Source: Streptomyces caelestis
GTDB taxonomy: Bacteria > Actinomycetota > Actinomycetes > Streptomycetales > Streptomycetaceae
DNA length: 64,000 bases
Assembly: GCF_014205255.1 (NCBI RefSeq)
Contig: NZ_JACHNE010000001.1
Coordinates: forward strand, 1,612,001-1,676,000
Direction: 5' to 3'
Numbering within the stretch: position 1 is the first letter of the stretch; each line of letters starts with the position of its first letter. A model generated the notes under the pieces. It saw only the letters and a list, made by a program, of their open reading frames with translations, ran no database searches and had not been told where the DNA came from. A program made the translations under genes and the position numbers. Below are positions 1 through 7,621 of the stretch, piece after piece.

Positions 1-254
1 AAGGTGGAGATCGAGATGTCGGCGATGCCGTCGGCGAGGCTCTTGTAGTTGTCGAGTATGGGGTCGCTCGGCAGGAGGTCCAGGCTGCCGACGATGTCCT
101 CGCTCCTCTTGAGGGAGCCGCCGATGACCCAGATCACCGGGTAGAGGATCACCGCGAGGACCAGCAGGGACCCGATGTGCCAGGCGAGGGATCCGGGCAG
201 TTTGTGCCGAAAGCCGCCCGCTCGTGGGGTGGCGTCGGTGGCCTGCGCACTCAT
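1..254 (-). CDS. Carbohydrate ABC transporter permease, second subunit (partial)
   Basis: This is the 5' part (84 codons) of the second membrane subunit of a sugar ABC importer; the rest lies beyond the left edge. A polar cytoplasmic start is followed by one clear membrane segment (about residues 25-45) and then the extracytoplasmic stretch expected of MalG/CUT1 permeases. Its ATG overlaps the stop of the upstream permease as ATGA, so the two subunits are probably translationally coupled. The EAA loop that would contact the ATPase is outside the window, so assignment rests on the N-terminus and on the neighbours. The transported sugar cannot be told. Confidence 0.85.
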   Translation of the reverse strand, partial: MSAQATDATPRAGGFRHKLPGSLAWHIGSLLVLAVILYPVIWVIGGSLKRSEDIVGSLDLLPSDPILDNYKSLADGIADISIST

Positions 255-1252
255 CGGGCGCCCTCCTCATAGTGCACCCAGCGCTTCTGGGACCAGAACA
301 GCACCGCCGTCACCAGGGCGACCGCGACGAGCAGCATCCAGGCCATGGCGGAGGCCAGACCCATCCGGCTGTTCTCGAAGCCCTGGACGTAGAGGTAGCA
401 GGTGTAGACCATCGAGCCGTCAGCCGGACCGCAGGCGTTGCCTCCGGCGCCGCCGCCGACGATGTACGCCGAACTGAAGATCTGGAAGGAGTGGATCGTC
501 TCCAGCAGGACGTTGAAGAAGAGCACCGGGGAGATCATCGGCAGCGTGATGTTCCAGAACCGCCGCAGCTTGCCCGCCCCGTCGACCTCGGCCGCCTCGT
601 ACAGCTCGCGCGGGACCTGCTTGAGGCCGGCCAGGAAGATGACCATGGGGGCGCCGAACTGCCAGACGGTGAGCGCCACCAGGCTGTAGATGATCATGTC
701 CGGGTCGCCGGTCCAGCCGCCGACGTCGATCCCGAAGATCTTCTGCGTACGGTCCACGATCGCGTCGTCCGAGAAGATCGCCTTCCAGACGATCGCGACG
801 GAGACGCTCGCGCCGATCAGCGACGGCGCGTAGAAGGCGGCCCGGTAGAAGGCCTGCCCGCGCCGTTTCTGGGCCAGCAGCAGCGCCACACCCAGGGCCA
901 AGAGGAGCTTGAGCGGCGTACCGACGACCACGTACCACAGCGTCACCCGCACCGAGTGCTGCCAGCGCGGATCGCCGAACATCTCCGAGAAGTTGTCGAG
1001 ACCGATCCACTTGGGCGCGTCGAACAGGTTGTAGTCGGTGAACGCGAAGTAGAGCGAGGCGACCATCGGGCCCGCGGTGAGCAGCAGGAACCCGGCGATC
1101 CAGGGGGACATGAAGAGATAGCCGGCCAGGTTCTCCCGGCGCCGCCGCCGCTTGAGGGCGGCGGGGCGCTCGGGCTTCACCGGACCGTGCCGCGGCTCGG
1201 AGTCCTGGGACAGGCCCTCCATCGCAGGGGCGTGTGTCACGGTGGTTCCCAT
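251..1252 (-). CDS. Carbohydrate ABC transporter permease, first subunit (MalF-like)
   Basis: This 333-residue protein is an integral membrane subunit of a CUT1-type sugar importer and should pair with the downstream permease to form the channel. After a basic cytoplasmic N-terminus it starts its first membrane helix at about residue 45 (sequence LFMSPWIAGFLLL), as MalF/UgpA proteins do. The EAA-type loop is visible near residues 215-235 (YEAAEVDGAGKLRRFWNITLP is the region; Glu-Ala-Ala and Gly are the key residues). Its ATG shares a base with the stop of the binding-protein gene (TGATG), so the operon order is binding protein, permease 1, permease 2. No ATPase gene is seen; streptomycetes commonly use the shared MsiK ATPase. 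Confidence 0.92.
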   Translation of the reverse strand: MGTTVTHAPAMEGLSQDSEPRHGPVKPERPAALKRRRRRENLAGYLFMSPWIAGFLLLTAGPMVASLYFAFTDYNLFDAPKWIGLDNFSEMFGDPRWQHSVRVTLWYVVVGTPLKLLLALGVALLLAQKRRGQAFYRAAFYAPSLIGASVSVAIVWKAIFSDDAIVDRTQKIFGIDVGGWTGDPDMIIYSLVALTVWQFGAPMVIFLAGLKQVPRELYEAAEVDGAGKLRRFWNITLPMISPVLFFNVLLETIHSFQIFSSAYIVGGGAGGNACGPADGSMVYTCYLYVQGFENSRMGLASAMAWMLLVAVALVTAVLFWSQKRWVHYEEGAR

Positions 1253-2541
1253 CAGCTGCCGAGAGCCGTCTTCGACTCGGTGAAGAACTGCTTGACGGCG
1301 TCGTCCACCGAGCGCTTGCCCAGGCCGAGTTCCTCACCGATGCGCAGGAACGCGGCCTCACAGATGTCAGCGCCGTTCGGATGCGGGGTGATCGGCTCCA
1401 GGACACCCGCCTCGACGAGGGACTCCTCGTAGGCGGCTATCGCCTGGTTGACCGGGTCGTTCGGCTTGTACGCGTCGAACTGGGCCTGCGTCGCGGGCAC
1501 ACCGCGGTCGTATCCCATGATCTTGGCGACCTCGGGGTCGTGGACCATGAAGTCGATGAACTGGGCCACTTCCTTGGGGTGCTGCGTGCGCTTGGAGGCA
1601 CTGAGCATGAGGGAGCCGAGGTACTGGCCGGTCTTCTTGCCGTCCGTGGTCGGGATGGGAGCCAGGCCGTACTCACTCTTGCCCTCGGAGGTGTAGCGGA
1701 CGGTGAAGTTGTCCCAGGTGAACTCGCCACCGGAGAGTTCACCTGCGACCGCGGACTTGGGCTTGATCTGGGCGACCTTCTTCTGGTTGGCGTAGATGCC
1801 GTCCTCGACACCCTTCTTGGCCTTCGCCCACCAGTCCTTCAGGTCCGCCTCGGTGAACCCGAGCCCGTCCTCGGTGAAGAACGCCTTGCCGTTCTGGCGC
1901 AGGTAGAGGTCGTAGAGATACATGACGTTGTACGGGCCGGTGTCACCGGCACGCCCCGTCCTGTCGCGGATCTTCTCCATGGCCGCGTGGTAGTCGTCCC
2001 AGGTCCAGCCTTGCTCCGGTTTCACGCCCGCCTTGGTGTAGACGGGCTTGTCGATGACCAGAGCCATCGAGTTGGAACCGACCGGAACGCCGAGGAGCTT
2101 GCCGTCGATCTCGCCGAACTTCTCGAGTCCGGCGCGGAATCCGTCCATCCGGAGGTTGCCGGCCTTGACCTGCTCACTGAGATCGAGCAGCACGTTCTTC
2201 GCGTCGTATTTGCGCAGGAACCCGATGGCATTCTGGAAGACGTCCGGCGGATTTCCCCCGGAAGCCTGGGTGTTGAACTTCTTCCAGAAGTCGAGATAAG
2301 GCTGGAAGTCCGTTTTCACCTTGATCTTCGGGTACTTCTTCTCGAAGAGCGCGATGGTCTTGTTGATGCGCTGGGCGCGGTCCTCCGCACCCCACCACGC
2401 GTAACGGATCGTCACCGTCCCGTCCGCGGAGGCTCCTCCGTCGCCACCGCAGCCGGTGGTCGCGGCCAGCCCCAGCGTGGCCGCCGTGGCCCCGGCTGCC
2501 TTCAGAATCGTACGTCTCTCAACATTCCTGCCGTTCACCAC
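1252..2541 (-). CDS. Carbohydrate ABC transporter substrate-binding lipoprotein
   Basis: This is a family 1 extracellular sugar-binding protein of about 429 residues. The N-terminus carries a twin-arginine-like motif (ERRTILK), a short hydrophobic stretch and a Cys at about residue 31 followed by GGDGG, so it is probably exported and lipid-anchored, although the lipobox is weak. The body has the periplasmic-binding-protein look (FEKKYPKIKVK early, then NPPDVF, and a C-terminal VDDAVKQFF). I prefer a GTG start at 2541 because GGGAGG lies seven bases upstream; an ATG at 2559 would put that ribosome site inside the gene. It opens the operon with the two permeases. Confidence 0.9.
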   Translation of the reverse strand: MVNGRNVERRTILKAAGATAATLGLAATTGCGGDGGASADGTVTIRYAWWGAEDRAQRINKTIALFEKKYPKIKVKTDFQPYLDFWKKFNTQASGGNPPDVFQNAIGFLRKYDAKNVLLDLSEQVKAGNLRMDGFRAGLEKFGEIDGKLLGVPVGSNSMALVIDKPVYTKAGVKPEQGWTWDDYHAAMEKIRDRTGRAGDTGPYNVMYLYDLYLRQNGKAFFTEDGLGFTEADLKDWWAKAKKGVEDGIYANQKKVAQIKPKSAVAGELSGGEFTWDNFTVRYTSEGKSEYGLAPIPTTDGKKTGQYLGSLMLSASKRTQHPKEVAQFIDFMVHDPEVAKIMGYDRGVPATQAQFDAYKPNDPVNQAIAAYEESLVEAGVLEPITPHPNGADICEAAFLRIGEELGLGKRSVDDAVKQFFTESKTALGS

Positions 2542-2589
2542 GGTTGGACCTCCCCGCACGTCGTCCCGCTCGCATGAATCGTTTCAAGT

Positions 2590-2597
2590 AAGCGCTT
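2590..2597. promoter_or_regulatory. Candidate LacI-family operator upstream of sugar ABC operon
   Basis: A perfect AAGCGCTT palindrome, flanked as TAAGCGCTTGC, sits about 50 bases upstream of the binding-protein start. The central CG step with A/T-rich flanks is the usual core bound by LacI/GalR family repressors, which often control CUT1 sugar operons in Streptomyces. No such regulator gene is present in the visible part of the operon; it may lie left of the window. The assignment is by motif only. Confidence 0.5.
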
Positions 2598-2599
2598 GC

Positions 2600-2975
2600 T
2601 GGCACAAGTTACGGAGGGCCTGAGGGTGCGTCAATGATTCGGACAAGAATTTCTTACCGAGCGGGCCGACAGCGAGGCGGGGCGCGGGGGTGGCACGCCG
2701 GGTCCGCCGGGGTGACGTCACTGGTGGGGCCGGTGTGGTCGGCGGGCCGAACGGTACGGGGCCGCCCACATGGGTTCCGGGAGCGACCGAAACGCGACGC
2801 CGGGCCGGGCGGCGGAGGACCGGGCGGAAGGCGGCCGGTTTCCGTCAGCCGGCCCTGGAGCAGGACGGCGCGCGGGGCGTTCGACGGCCGGAACAGCGGA
2901 TGCCCGCGCGAGGCGGCCCGGGCAGCGAACGACGGCGGCCCTCCTGCGCAGTCGCAGGTGGGCCGCCGATCCGGG
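2600..2975. other. Gene-free stretch between sugar operon and tRNA-Val
   Basis: About 375 bases of GC-rich sequence with no reading frame that has a plausible start, ribosome site or codon bias. Overlapping open frames on both strands here look like GC-driven shadows. I see no convincing hairpin or repeat beyond the operator region at its left end. Confidence 0.5.
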
Positions 2976-3047
2976 TGGGCGATACTGGGTTCGAACCAGT
3001 GACCTCTTCGGTGTGAACGAAGCGCTCTCCCACTGAGCTAATCGCCC
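2976..3047 (-). tRNA. tRNA-Val (anticodon CAC)
   Basis: Read on the minus strand it folds as a 72-base tRNA. The acceptor arm GGGCGAT pairs with ATCGCCC, the T arm contains GGTTCGAACC, and the anticodon arm CTTCG/CGAAG encloses TTCACAC, giving anticodon CAC for valine GUG codons. The discriminator base is A and no CCA is encoded. A TAATGT hexamer at 3061-3066 (minus strand) is a suitable -10 box 14 bases upstream of the mature 5' end. Confidence 0.95.
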
Positions 3048-3125
3048 GGACGCAGGAAGAACATTACCGCATGTCAGGTGGTGCCTGTGACCGGCACCGG
3101 CGGACACCGGCACCCCCGCCGCGGC

Positions 3126-3584
3126 TCACTGGTTCTCGATCTTCCAGGGCATGGCCATGCCGAATTTCCACACGTAGATACCGACCAGTACGGCCACGAT
3201 CACCAGCCCGATGGTCGTCAGGATGATGTTCCGGCGCCGCACCTTGGGGTCGAGGGCGCGCTGCGCGGCCTCCGTGACCTTCCGCTTGGTCCAGCGGAGC
3301 ACCAGCTGGGCCCACACGAACTCGGTCGCCCAGATCGCCATGCCGCCGAAGATCACCACCCAGCCCGGTCCCGGCAGGGGCAGCATGATGATGCCCGTCA
3401 CGACGACCGCGAGCCCGATGATGAAGACGCCGACCTGCCAGCTCACGTGCAGCAGGCGGCGTGCCTTGATGAATTCAGGTGCCCGCGAGCCGAGCCCCCG
3501 CTCCTGCTCGCTGCGCACCTCGTCCGTCCCCGTCTCGTCCGGCGCCACGGCCACCTCGCCCGGCTCGTCACTCCCCGTATTCAT
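3126..3584 (-). CDS. PGPGW-motif membrane protein (TIGR02611 family)
   Basis: This is a small integral membrane protein (152 residues from this start) of unknown function. It has an acidic N-terminal tail, two hydrophobic segments separated by the diagnostic PLPGPGWVV loop, and a third hydrophobic segment near the C-terminus. The loop is the signature of the actinobacterial TIGR02611/PGPGW family. I start it at ATG 3584 rather than the frame's first Met because a TAGTGT -10 box (minus strand, 3593-3598) lies eight bases before that ATG and no ribosome site is visible, which fits leaderless transcription. It stands alone between a tRNA and ssgB. Confidence 0.8.
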   Translation of the reverse strand: MNTGSDEPGEVAVAPDETGTDEVRSEQERGLGSRAPEFIKARRLLHVSWQVGVFIIGLAVVVTGIIMLPLPGPGWVVIFGGMAIWATEFVWAQLVLRWTKRKVTEAAQRALDPKVRRRNIILTTIGLVIVAVLVGIYVWKFGMAMPWKIENQ

Positions 3585-3690
3585 ACGGCCAAACACTACC
3601 CGAGCGAAACCAGTCACCGGAATGGACGCACGACGCGAATGAGCCCTCGGCCGGAAGAGTTACATAAAGGCACGCAAAACACTCAGAGGG

Positions 3691-3716
3691 GTTTACAACG
3701 GCACCGTAGGTGGCAT
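3691..3716 (+). promoter_or_regulatory. Candidate sigma-H/sigma-B type promoter of ssgB
   Basis: GTTTAC at 3691-3696 and GGTGGCAT at 3709-3716 are separated so that 14 bases lie between GTTT and GG, close to the GTTT-N14-GGGTA pattern of stress sigma factors. Control of ssgB by the stress sigma factor SigH is described in S. coelicolor. The -10 element here is an imperfect match, so this is tentative. Confidence 0.4.
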
Positions 3717-3775
3717 GTCGATTTCGCCGACGTGCGAATCCCCGAGCGCACACTGAGCGAAAGGCCCTGGCGCTT

Positions 3776-4189
3776 ATGAACACCACGGTCAGCTGCGAGC
3801 TGCACCTGCGCCTCGTTGTGTCGAGCGAGTCCTCCCTGCCTGTCCCCGCAGGCCTGCGGTACGACACGGCCGACCCCTACGCCGTGCACGCCACCTTCCA
3901 CACCGGAGCCGAGGAGACCGTCGAGTGGGTGTTCGCCCGCGACCTCCTCGCCGAGGGACTTCACCGCCCTACGGGCACCGGCGACGTCCGCGTCTGGCCG
4001 TCGCGCAGCCATGGTCAGGGCGTCGTATGCATCGCCCTGAGCTCACCGGAGGGCGAGGCCCTGCTCGAGGCCCCGGCGCGGGCCCTGGAGTCCTTCCTGA
4101 AGCGGACCGACGCCGCCGTGCCGCCCGGCACGGAGCACCGGCACTTCGACCTCGATCAGGAGCTCTCGCACATCCTGGCGGAGAGCTAG
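3776..4189 (+). CDS. ssgB: Sporulation-specific cell division protein SsgB
   Basis: This 137-residue SsgA-like protein is the actinomycete-specific factor that recruits FtsZ to future septum sites during sporulation of aerial hyphae. The sequence opens with MNTTVSCELHLRLV and keeps the hallmark FHTGAEETVEWVFARDLL and HFDLDQELSHIL stretches; I recognise it as the highly conserved SsgB. The frame stays open upstream, but the ATG at 3776 gives the exact family length. No strong ribosome site is visible directly upstream. It is monocistronic and followed by a GC-rich hairpin. SsgB is nearly invariant in Streptomyces, so this is strong evidence for the genus. Confidence 0.97.
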   Translation: MNTTVSCELHLRLVVSSESSLPVPAGLRYDTADPYAVHATFHTGAEETVEWVFARDLLAEGLHRPTGTGDVRVWPSRSHGQGVVCIALSSPEGEALLEAPARALESFLKRTDAAVPPGTEHRHFDLDQELSHILAES

Positions 4190-4544
4190 GGCGAGGCCCT
4201 CACAAAGCCGCCCGGCGCCGTCGACTCGGGGAGACGGCTCGGGCCTGGACAACCGCATACGGGATACACCGGCGCCGGCGCCGCGGATCACGCGGTGCGG
4301 CGCCGGCTCGCGTGTGCCAGCCGCTCGTCACGTGTGCCGCCGTTCCGCTCGCCTGTGCCGCCGGGCGGAATCCCGCAGCGGCCGGCCTGCCGCTGCCCGG
4401 AGGGCGGGCGGGAACCATGGCTCGCCGGGCGGCGTTGTATTCGAAGCCATGTGCGGGCATGAGGGCGGTCCGACCGTGGTGGAGCCGTTACCATCGGCCA
4501 GCATCGGCGGGCGCCCGCCCGACCCCCAGGCCAGGGAGCGAATC
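4190..4544. other. Intergenic region with GC hairpin after ssgB
   Basis: About 355 bases without a credible gene. It holds an 11-base inverted repeat, GCCGGCGCCGC at 4274-4284 and GCGGCGCCGGC at 4297-4307, with a 12-base loop. This could end ssgB transcription, although there is no T-run. The rest is GC-rich sequence leading to the next promoter. Confidence 0.5.
4274..4307 (+). terminator. GC-rich hairpin downstream of ssgB
   Basis: An 11-bp perfect stem (GCCGGCGCCGC / GCGGCGCCGGC) with a 12-base loop lies 85 bases after the ssgB stop. It lacks a U-tract, which is common for streptomycete terminators. Confidence 0.45.
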
Positions 4545-5105
4545 GTGCTGATCACCCACGACACCCGGTGCGCCCTCGACACCGTGGTCGATCTGGTGAA
4601 CACCGCACCGGAGGACGACACGGCGGCGGACGGGCTGCCGGACGTGGCGACTCTCGCGGACTTCGTACGGAACCACCAGATCAGCGATGTGGGCGTGCTC
4701 TCGGAGTTCGACCTCTCGGCGGTGCGGAAGATCCGCGGCCGGTTCGCCGCCGTCTTCGCCGCCCCCGACGCCCGGACCGCCGCCAGGCTGATCAACGACC
4801 TGGTCGCGGCCGCCGGCACCACCCCCCGGCTCACGGACCACGACGGCTACGACTGGCATGTGCACTACTTCGCACCCGGTGCCTCCATCGCCGACCACCT
4901 GGCCGCCGACTGCGGGATGGCACTGGCCTTCTTCGTGGTCGCCGGCGAGCAGGAGCGGCTGCGGCGGTGCGAGGCGCCCGACTGCCGGAGGGCCTTCGTC
5001 GACCTGTCCCGCAACCGCTCGCGGCGGTACTGCGACAGCCGCACCTGCGGGAACCGCCTGCACGTGGCCGCGTACCGGGCGCGTCGCAAGGAGGCGGCGG
5101 GCTGA
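4545..5105 (+). CDS. CGNR zinc-finger / ABATE-domain putative regulator
   Basis: This 186-residue protein belongs to the actinobacterial family with an N-terminal ABATE (ginseng-binding-like) domain and a C-terminal CGNR zinc finger, presumed to be stress-linked transcription regulators. The finger is seen near residues 142-175: CEAPDCRRAFVD, then RRYCDSRTCGNRLHVAAYRAR, with four Cys as likely zinc ligands and the CGNR box itself. The GTG at 4545 has GGGAG six bases upstream. The C-terminal codons and stop lie in a 40-bp direct duplication, so a second copy of the stop region follows the gene. Confidence 0.88.
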   Translation: MLITHDTRCALDTVVDLVNTAPEDDTAADGLPDVATLADFVRNHQISDVGVLSEFDLSAVRKIRGRFAAVFAAPDARTAARLINDLVAAAGTTPRLTDHDGYDWHVHYFAPGASIADHLAADCGMALAFFVVAGEQERLRRCEAPDCRRAFVDLSRNRSRRYCDSRTCGNRLHVAAYRARRKEAAG

Positions 5106-5164
5106 CCGCCACCCAGGGGCGAGTCGCAAGGAGGCGGCGGGCTGACCGCCACCCAGGGGCGAGT
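5083..5164. repeat. 40-bp tandem duplication across the stop of the CGNR gene
   Basis: Two perfect head-to-tail copies of a 40-base unit (5083-5122 and 5123-5162, identity running two bases further) begin GTCGCAAGGAGG and include GCTGACCGCCAC. The first copy holds the last codons and TGA of the CGNR protein; the second is untranslated. The duplication does not change the protein. Confidence 0.95.
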
Positions 5165-5228
5165 GGCGCGCGGGTCATCCATGCCGACGCGGTGCCCGGC
5201 GGGTGGCGCCGGGTACCGCGGGTACGGC

Positions 5229-5405
5229 TCACAGCAACAGCAGATCATGCAGCGAGGCCATGAGCAGCAGACTCCCGATCACCGCAAGGAAGATCATCAG
5301 CGGTGGCTGGGAAAGGGCGAAGAGGCAACCACGTGGCTCGTCCTGCCGGGGACGTGGCTCGTCCTGCGGCGGTGCGGGGTCGCTCTGTTCCGTCGTGTCC
5401 AGCAT
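5229..5405 (-). CDS. Small single-pass membrane protein (58 aa)
   Basis: A 58-residue protein starts at ATG 5405 and ends with TGA at 5229. The first half is acidic and proline-rich, with a doubled QDEPR motif around residues 14-25. The second half is one hydrophobic segment (about residues 36-58, starting LMIFLAVIGSLLLMA and ending LLLL). It would be a tail-anchored or single-pass membrane protein. I do not recognise a family. The ribosome site is weak (GCGAG just before ATG), so this is supported mainly by the clean split into polar and hydrophobic halves. Confidence 0.5.
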   Translation of the reverse strand: MLDTTEQSDPAPPQDEPRPRQDEPRGCLFALSQPPLMIFLAVIGSLLLMASLHDLLLL

Positions 5406-5557
5406 CTCGCGGCGATGATGACGCAGTCGCCGGGCCGGACGCGATCGGCGGCCTCGTTCGGTGCGGGAGTGCGCCGATTCCGTGAGGTCCGGTTCAGGTT
5501 GTGATCACTTCCGCGCACCCTCGGACCCACTGTGACGATTCGGCCCGCGCGTGGCCG

Positions 5558-5995
5558 TCATATGCCGTGCTTCTTGAGGATGGCCTCGATGTCGCTGAAG
5601 TCGTCGTCGCCGCGGGACGCCGTCGCGGGCCGGGTGGCCGGGCGGGACCCCTGGCCCAGGGAGGGCGCCGCAGCCGCCGGAGCCACCGCATCCGGCTGGG
5701 CGGCCGCGCGGGCCGCCTTGCGCTCCTTGCGGGTGCCGCCGCGGCGGCGCTCCACCACACGCGTGGTCATGAACAGCAGCCACGCGACACCGAGCACCCC
5801 GAACCCCGCCCAGGCGGTCAGGCTGAAGGCGGTGTCGGCCAGCCACTCGACGACGCCCGTCATCACCAGGCCGATCGGCACGAGCGAGTACGCCGCGATA
5901 CGGGTCGCCGCGAGGAAGCGCTTGCGGTACGCCGTGATGGCCGCAATTCCCAGGCCGGCCGCGGACACGGCGGAGCAGACGGTCTCGGCAATCAT
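5558..5995 (-). CDS. Membrane protein with charged C-terminal tail, function unknown
   Basis: This 145-residue protein has three hydrophobic segments in its first 85 residues (MIAETVCSAVSAAGLGIAAI, then YSLVPIGLVMTGVVEWL, then AGFGVLGVAWLLF). They are followed by a basic patch (RRRGGTRKERK), an Ala/Pro-rich linker and an acidic end (DDDFSDIEAILKKHGI). I start it at ATG 5995, which has GGAGG five bases upstream, not at the earlier Met of the open frame. The conserved-looking IEAILKKHGI tail may be an interaction motif. It is divergent from the DsbA-like gene. I recognise no function. Confidence 0.8.
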   Translation of the reverse strand: MIAETVCSAVSAAGLGIAAITAYRKRFLAATRIAAYSLVPIGLVMTGVVEWLADTAFSLTAWAGFGVLGVAWLLFMTTRVVERRRGGTRKERKAARAAAQPDAVAPAAAAPSLGQGSRPATRPATASRGDDDFSDIEAILKKHGI

Positions 5996-6157
5996 CCGGT
6001 CCTCCAGGCGTGGCGCGGTCGAGCAGGGCACTTCGTCCCTTCCATCCTGCACCCGCCGCACCCCGGCGGGCCATGCCCCGGCCCGACATCAGGGACATCT
6101 CCGGGTCGCCTCCTCCGCAGGTGCCGGTGCGGGTGTACGGCCTGGGAGAATGTCGGT

Positions 6158-6685
6158 ATGAGCGACTCCTCCCCTGCCCCTGCCGCCGCCCCCGTCCTGG
6201 AGGTCTGGTGCGACCTCCAGTGCCCGGACTGCCGCACCGCGCTGGACGACCTCCGTGCCCTGCGCGCCCGCTACGGCAACCGTCTGGAACTGCGGCTGCG
6301 GCACTTCCCGCTGGAGAAGAACAAGCACGCCTTCGCAGCCGCCCAGGCCGCGGAGGAGGCCTGGGAGCAGGGCCGGGGCTGGGAGTACGCCGAGGCGCTC
6401 CTGGGGCGGGTCGAGGAGCTGGGCCGGGCGGGAGAGCCCTTCCTGGTCGATCTGGCCCGCGAACTGGACCTGGACGCCGAGGAGTTCGACACAGCCCTGA
6501 TCGACGGCCGGCACATCCTGATCGTGGACGCCGACCAGGCCGAGGGCAAGGCGATCGGCGTGACCGGCACCCCGACGTACGTCATCGGCGGTGAGCGGCT
6601 CGACGGAGGCAAGAGCCAGGAGGGGCTGCGCGAGCGGATCGAGCAGATCGCGGACCGGCTGCTGGCCGGGCAGGAACAGGACTGA
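6158..6685 (+). CDS. DsbA-family thioredoxin-fold oxidoreductase
   Basis: This 175-residue protein is a cytoplasmic DsbA/FrnE-like thiol-disulfide oxidoreductase. The redox motif CPDC is at about residues 22-25 after WCDLQ, the helical insertion typical of DsbA follows, and the cis-proline loop appears as VTGTPTYVIGG near residue 130. No signal peptide is present, so it should act in the cytosol. The ATG at 6158 has GGGAGA upstream and is the only sensible start in a longer open frame. A short tandem repeat lies directly after its stop. The substrate is unknown. Confidence 0.88.
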   Translation: MSDSSPAPAAAPVLEVWCDLQCPDCRTALDDLRALRARYGNRLELRLRHFPLEKNKHAFAAAQAAEEAWEQGRGWEYAEALLGRVEELGRAGEPFLVDLARELDLDAEEFDTALIDGRHILIVDADQAEGKAIGVTGTPTYVIGGERLDGGKSQEGLRERIEQIADRLLAGQEQD

Positions 6686-6693
6686 GCTGACGA

Positions 6694-6740
6694 TCCCCCG
6701 TTCCTGGCACGGTCCCCCGCTCCTGGCACGGTCCCCCGGC
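6694..6740. repeat. Short tandem repeat after the DsbA-like gene
   Basis: About two and a half copies of a 19-20 base unit (TCCCCCGTTCCTGGCACGG with minor variation) fill the gap between the converging DsbA-like and GNAT genes. No hairpin is evident. Confidence 0.7.
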
Positions 6741-6742
6741 CG

Positions 6743-7567
6743 CTACAACAGCGGCTTGTACATCGCGTACAGCTTCGTCTCGTAGCCGAGCGACGCGTAG
6801 AGCCGTTCGGCCGGGGTGTTGCCGGCGAAGACGTTGAGGCCGATGGCGCGCCTGCCCTCGACGATCGTCTGGGCCTCGGCGAGCAGCATCAGGGTGCGGC
6901 CGTGTCCCTTGCCGCGGTGGGCGGCGTCGGTCTCGACGTCGAAGACGAAGGCGCTGTCCTCGCGCAGCGCGAGCCACAGCACGCCCACCGCCGTCCCCTC
7001 GTGTTCCAGGACGCTGATGAGCATGCCGGGGGTGGCGAGGCCGTCGGGCAGCAGGGTGGCGTGGTCCCGCTCCGACTTGGCGCGGGCCTCGGCCTCCGGA
7101 ACGCCCCGCTCGATCCAGCTCTGCGCGTAGTCCTCCTCGCCCTTCTCCAGCCAGGGGCCGAACTCCGCCTCGGTCATGGGCCGGGCACGGCTGCCCTGCG
7201 GCAGCTCCGGCGGGGTGTCGCCGAGCTGCTTCTCCATGCCGCGGTTGCGCACGACGTAGCCGAGCGCGGTGGCGAGCCGGAACGCCGCGGCGGCGTCGGC
7301 GGGCACGGTCGCCTCGATTCGGCGGCACCCCCAGCCGCGCGCCACCTCCTCGGCGGCGAGCGCGGCCACCGTGCCCCGGCCGCGTCCGCGGTCCGGCTCC
7401 TCGATGCGCAGCTTCGTGATCCGGGCCACGGCGTCGCCGAACACGGGATGCGTGCCGAGGTGTATCGCCCCTACGGGACGGCTGTTCACGCACACCTGGT
7501 AGCGGCGTGAGCGCGTCCCGTCGGCGTTCTGCTGAAGCGGCTCGGCCGGCCGCAGGGTCGTGGTCAT
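6743..7567 (-). CDS. Tandem GNAT-family N-acetyltransferase
   Basis: This 274-residue protein has two GNAT folds in a row. The N-terminal half has an acetyl-CoA loop-like RGRGRG followed by a GY-ending segment (ATALGYVVRNRG). The C-terminal half has the stronger motif A, RGKGHGRTLMLL, and a typical ending NTPAERLYASLGYETKLY. Such paired GNATs usually keep one active acetyl-CoA site; here the C-terminal one looks better preserved. I use ATG 7567 (MTTTLRPAEP) because nothing conserved precedes it. The acceptor substrate is not predictable. It converges on the DsbA-like gene. Confidence 0.87.
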   Translation of the reverse strand: MTTTLRPAEPLQQNADGTRSRRYQVCVNSRPVGAIHLGTHPVFGDAVARITKLRIEEPDRGRGRGTVAALAAEEVARGWGCRRIEATVPADAAAAFRLATALGYVVRNRGMEKQLGDTPPELPQGSRARPMTEAEFGPWLEKGEEDYAQSWIERGVPEAEARAKSERDHATLLPDGLATPGMLISVLEHEGTAVGVLWLALREDSAFVFDVETDAAHRGKGHGRTLMLLAEAQTIVEGRRAIGLNVFAGNTPAERLYASLGYETKLYAMYKPLL

Positions 7568-7621
7568 CAGGGGTGTTCTACCCGCAACCACGCCCCTGGT
7601 CAGCCGAATAAGCGGGGGTTG

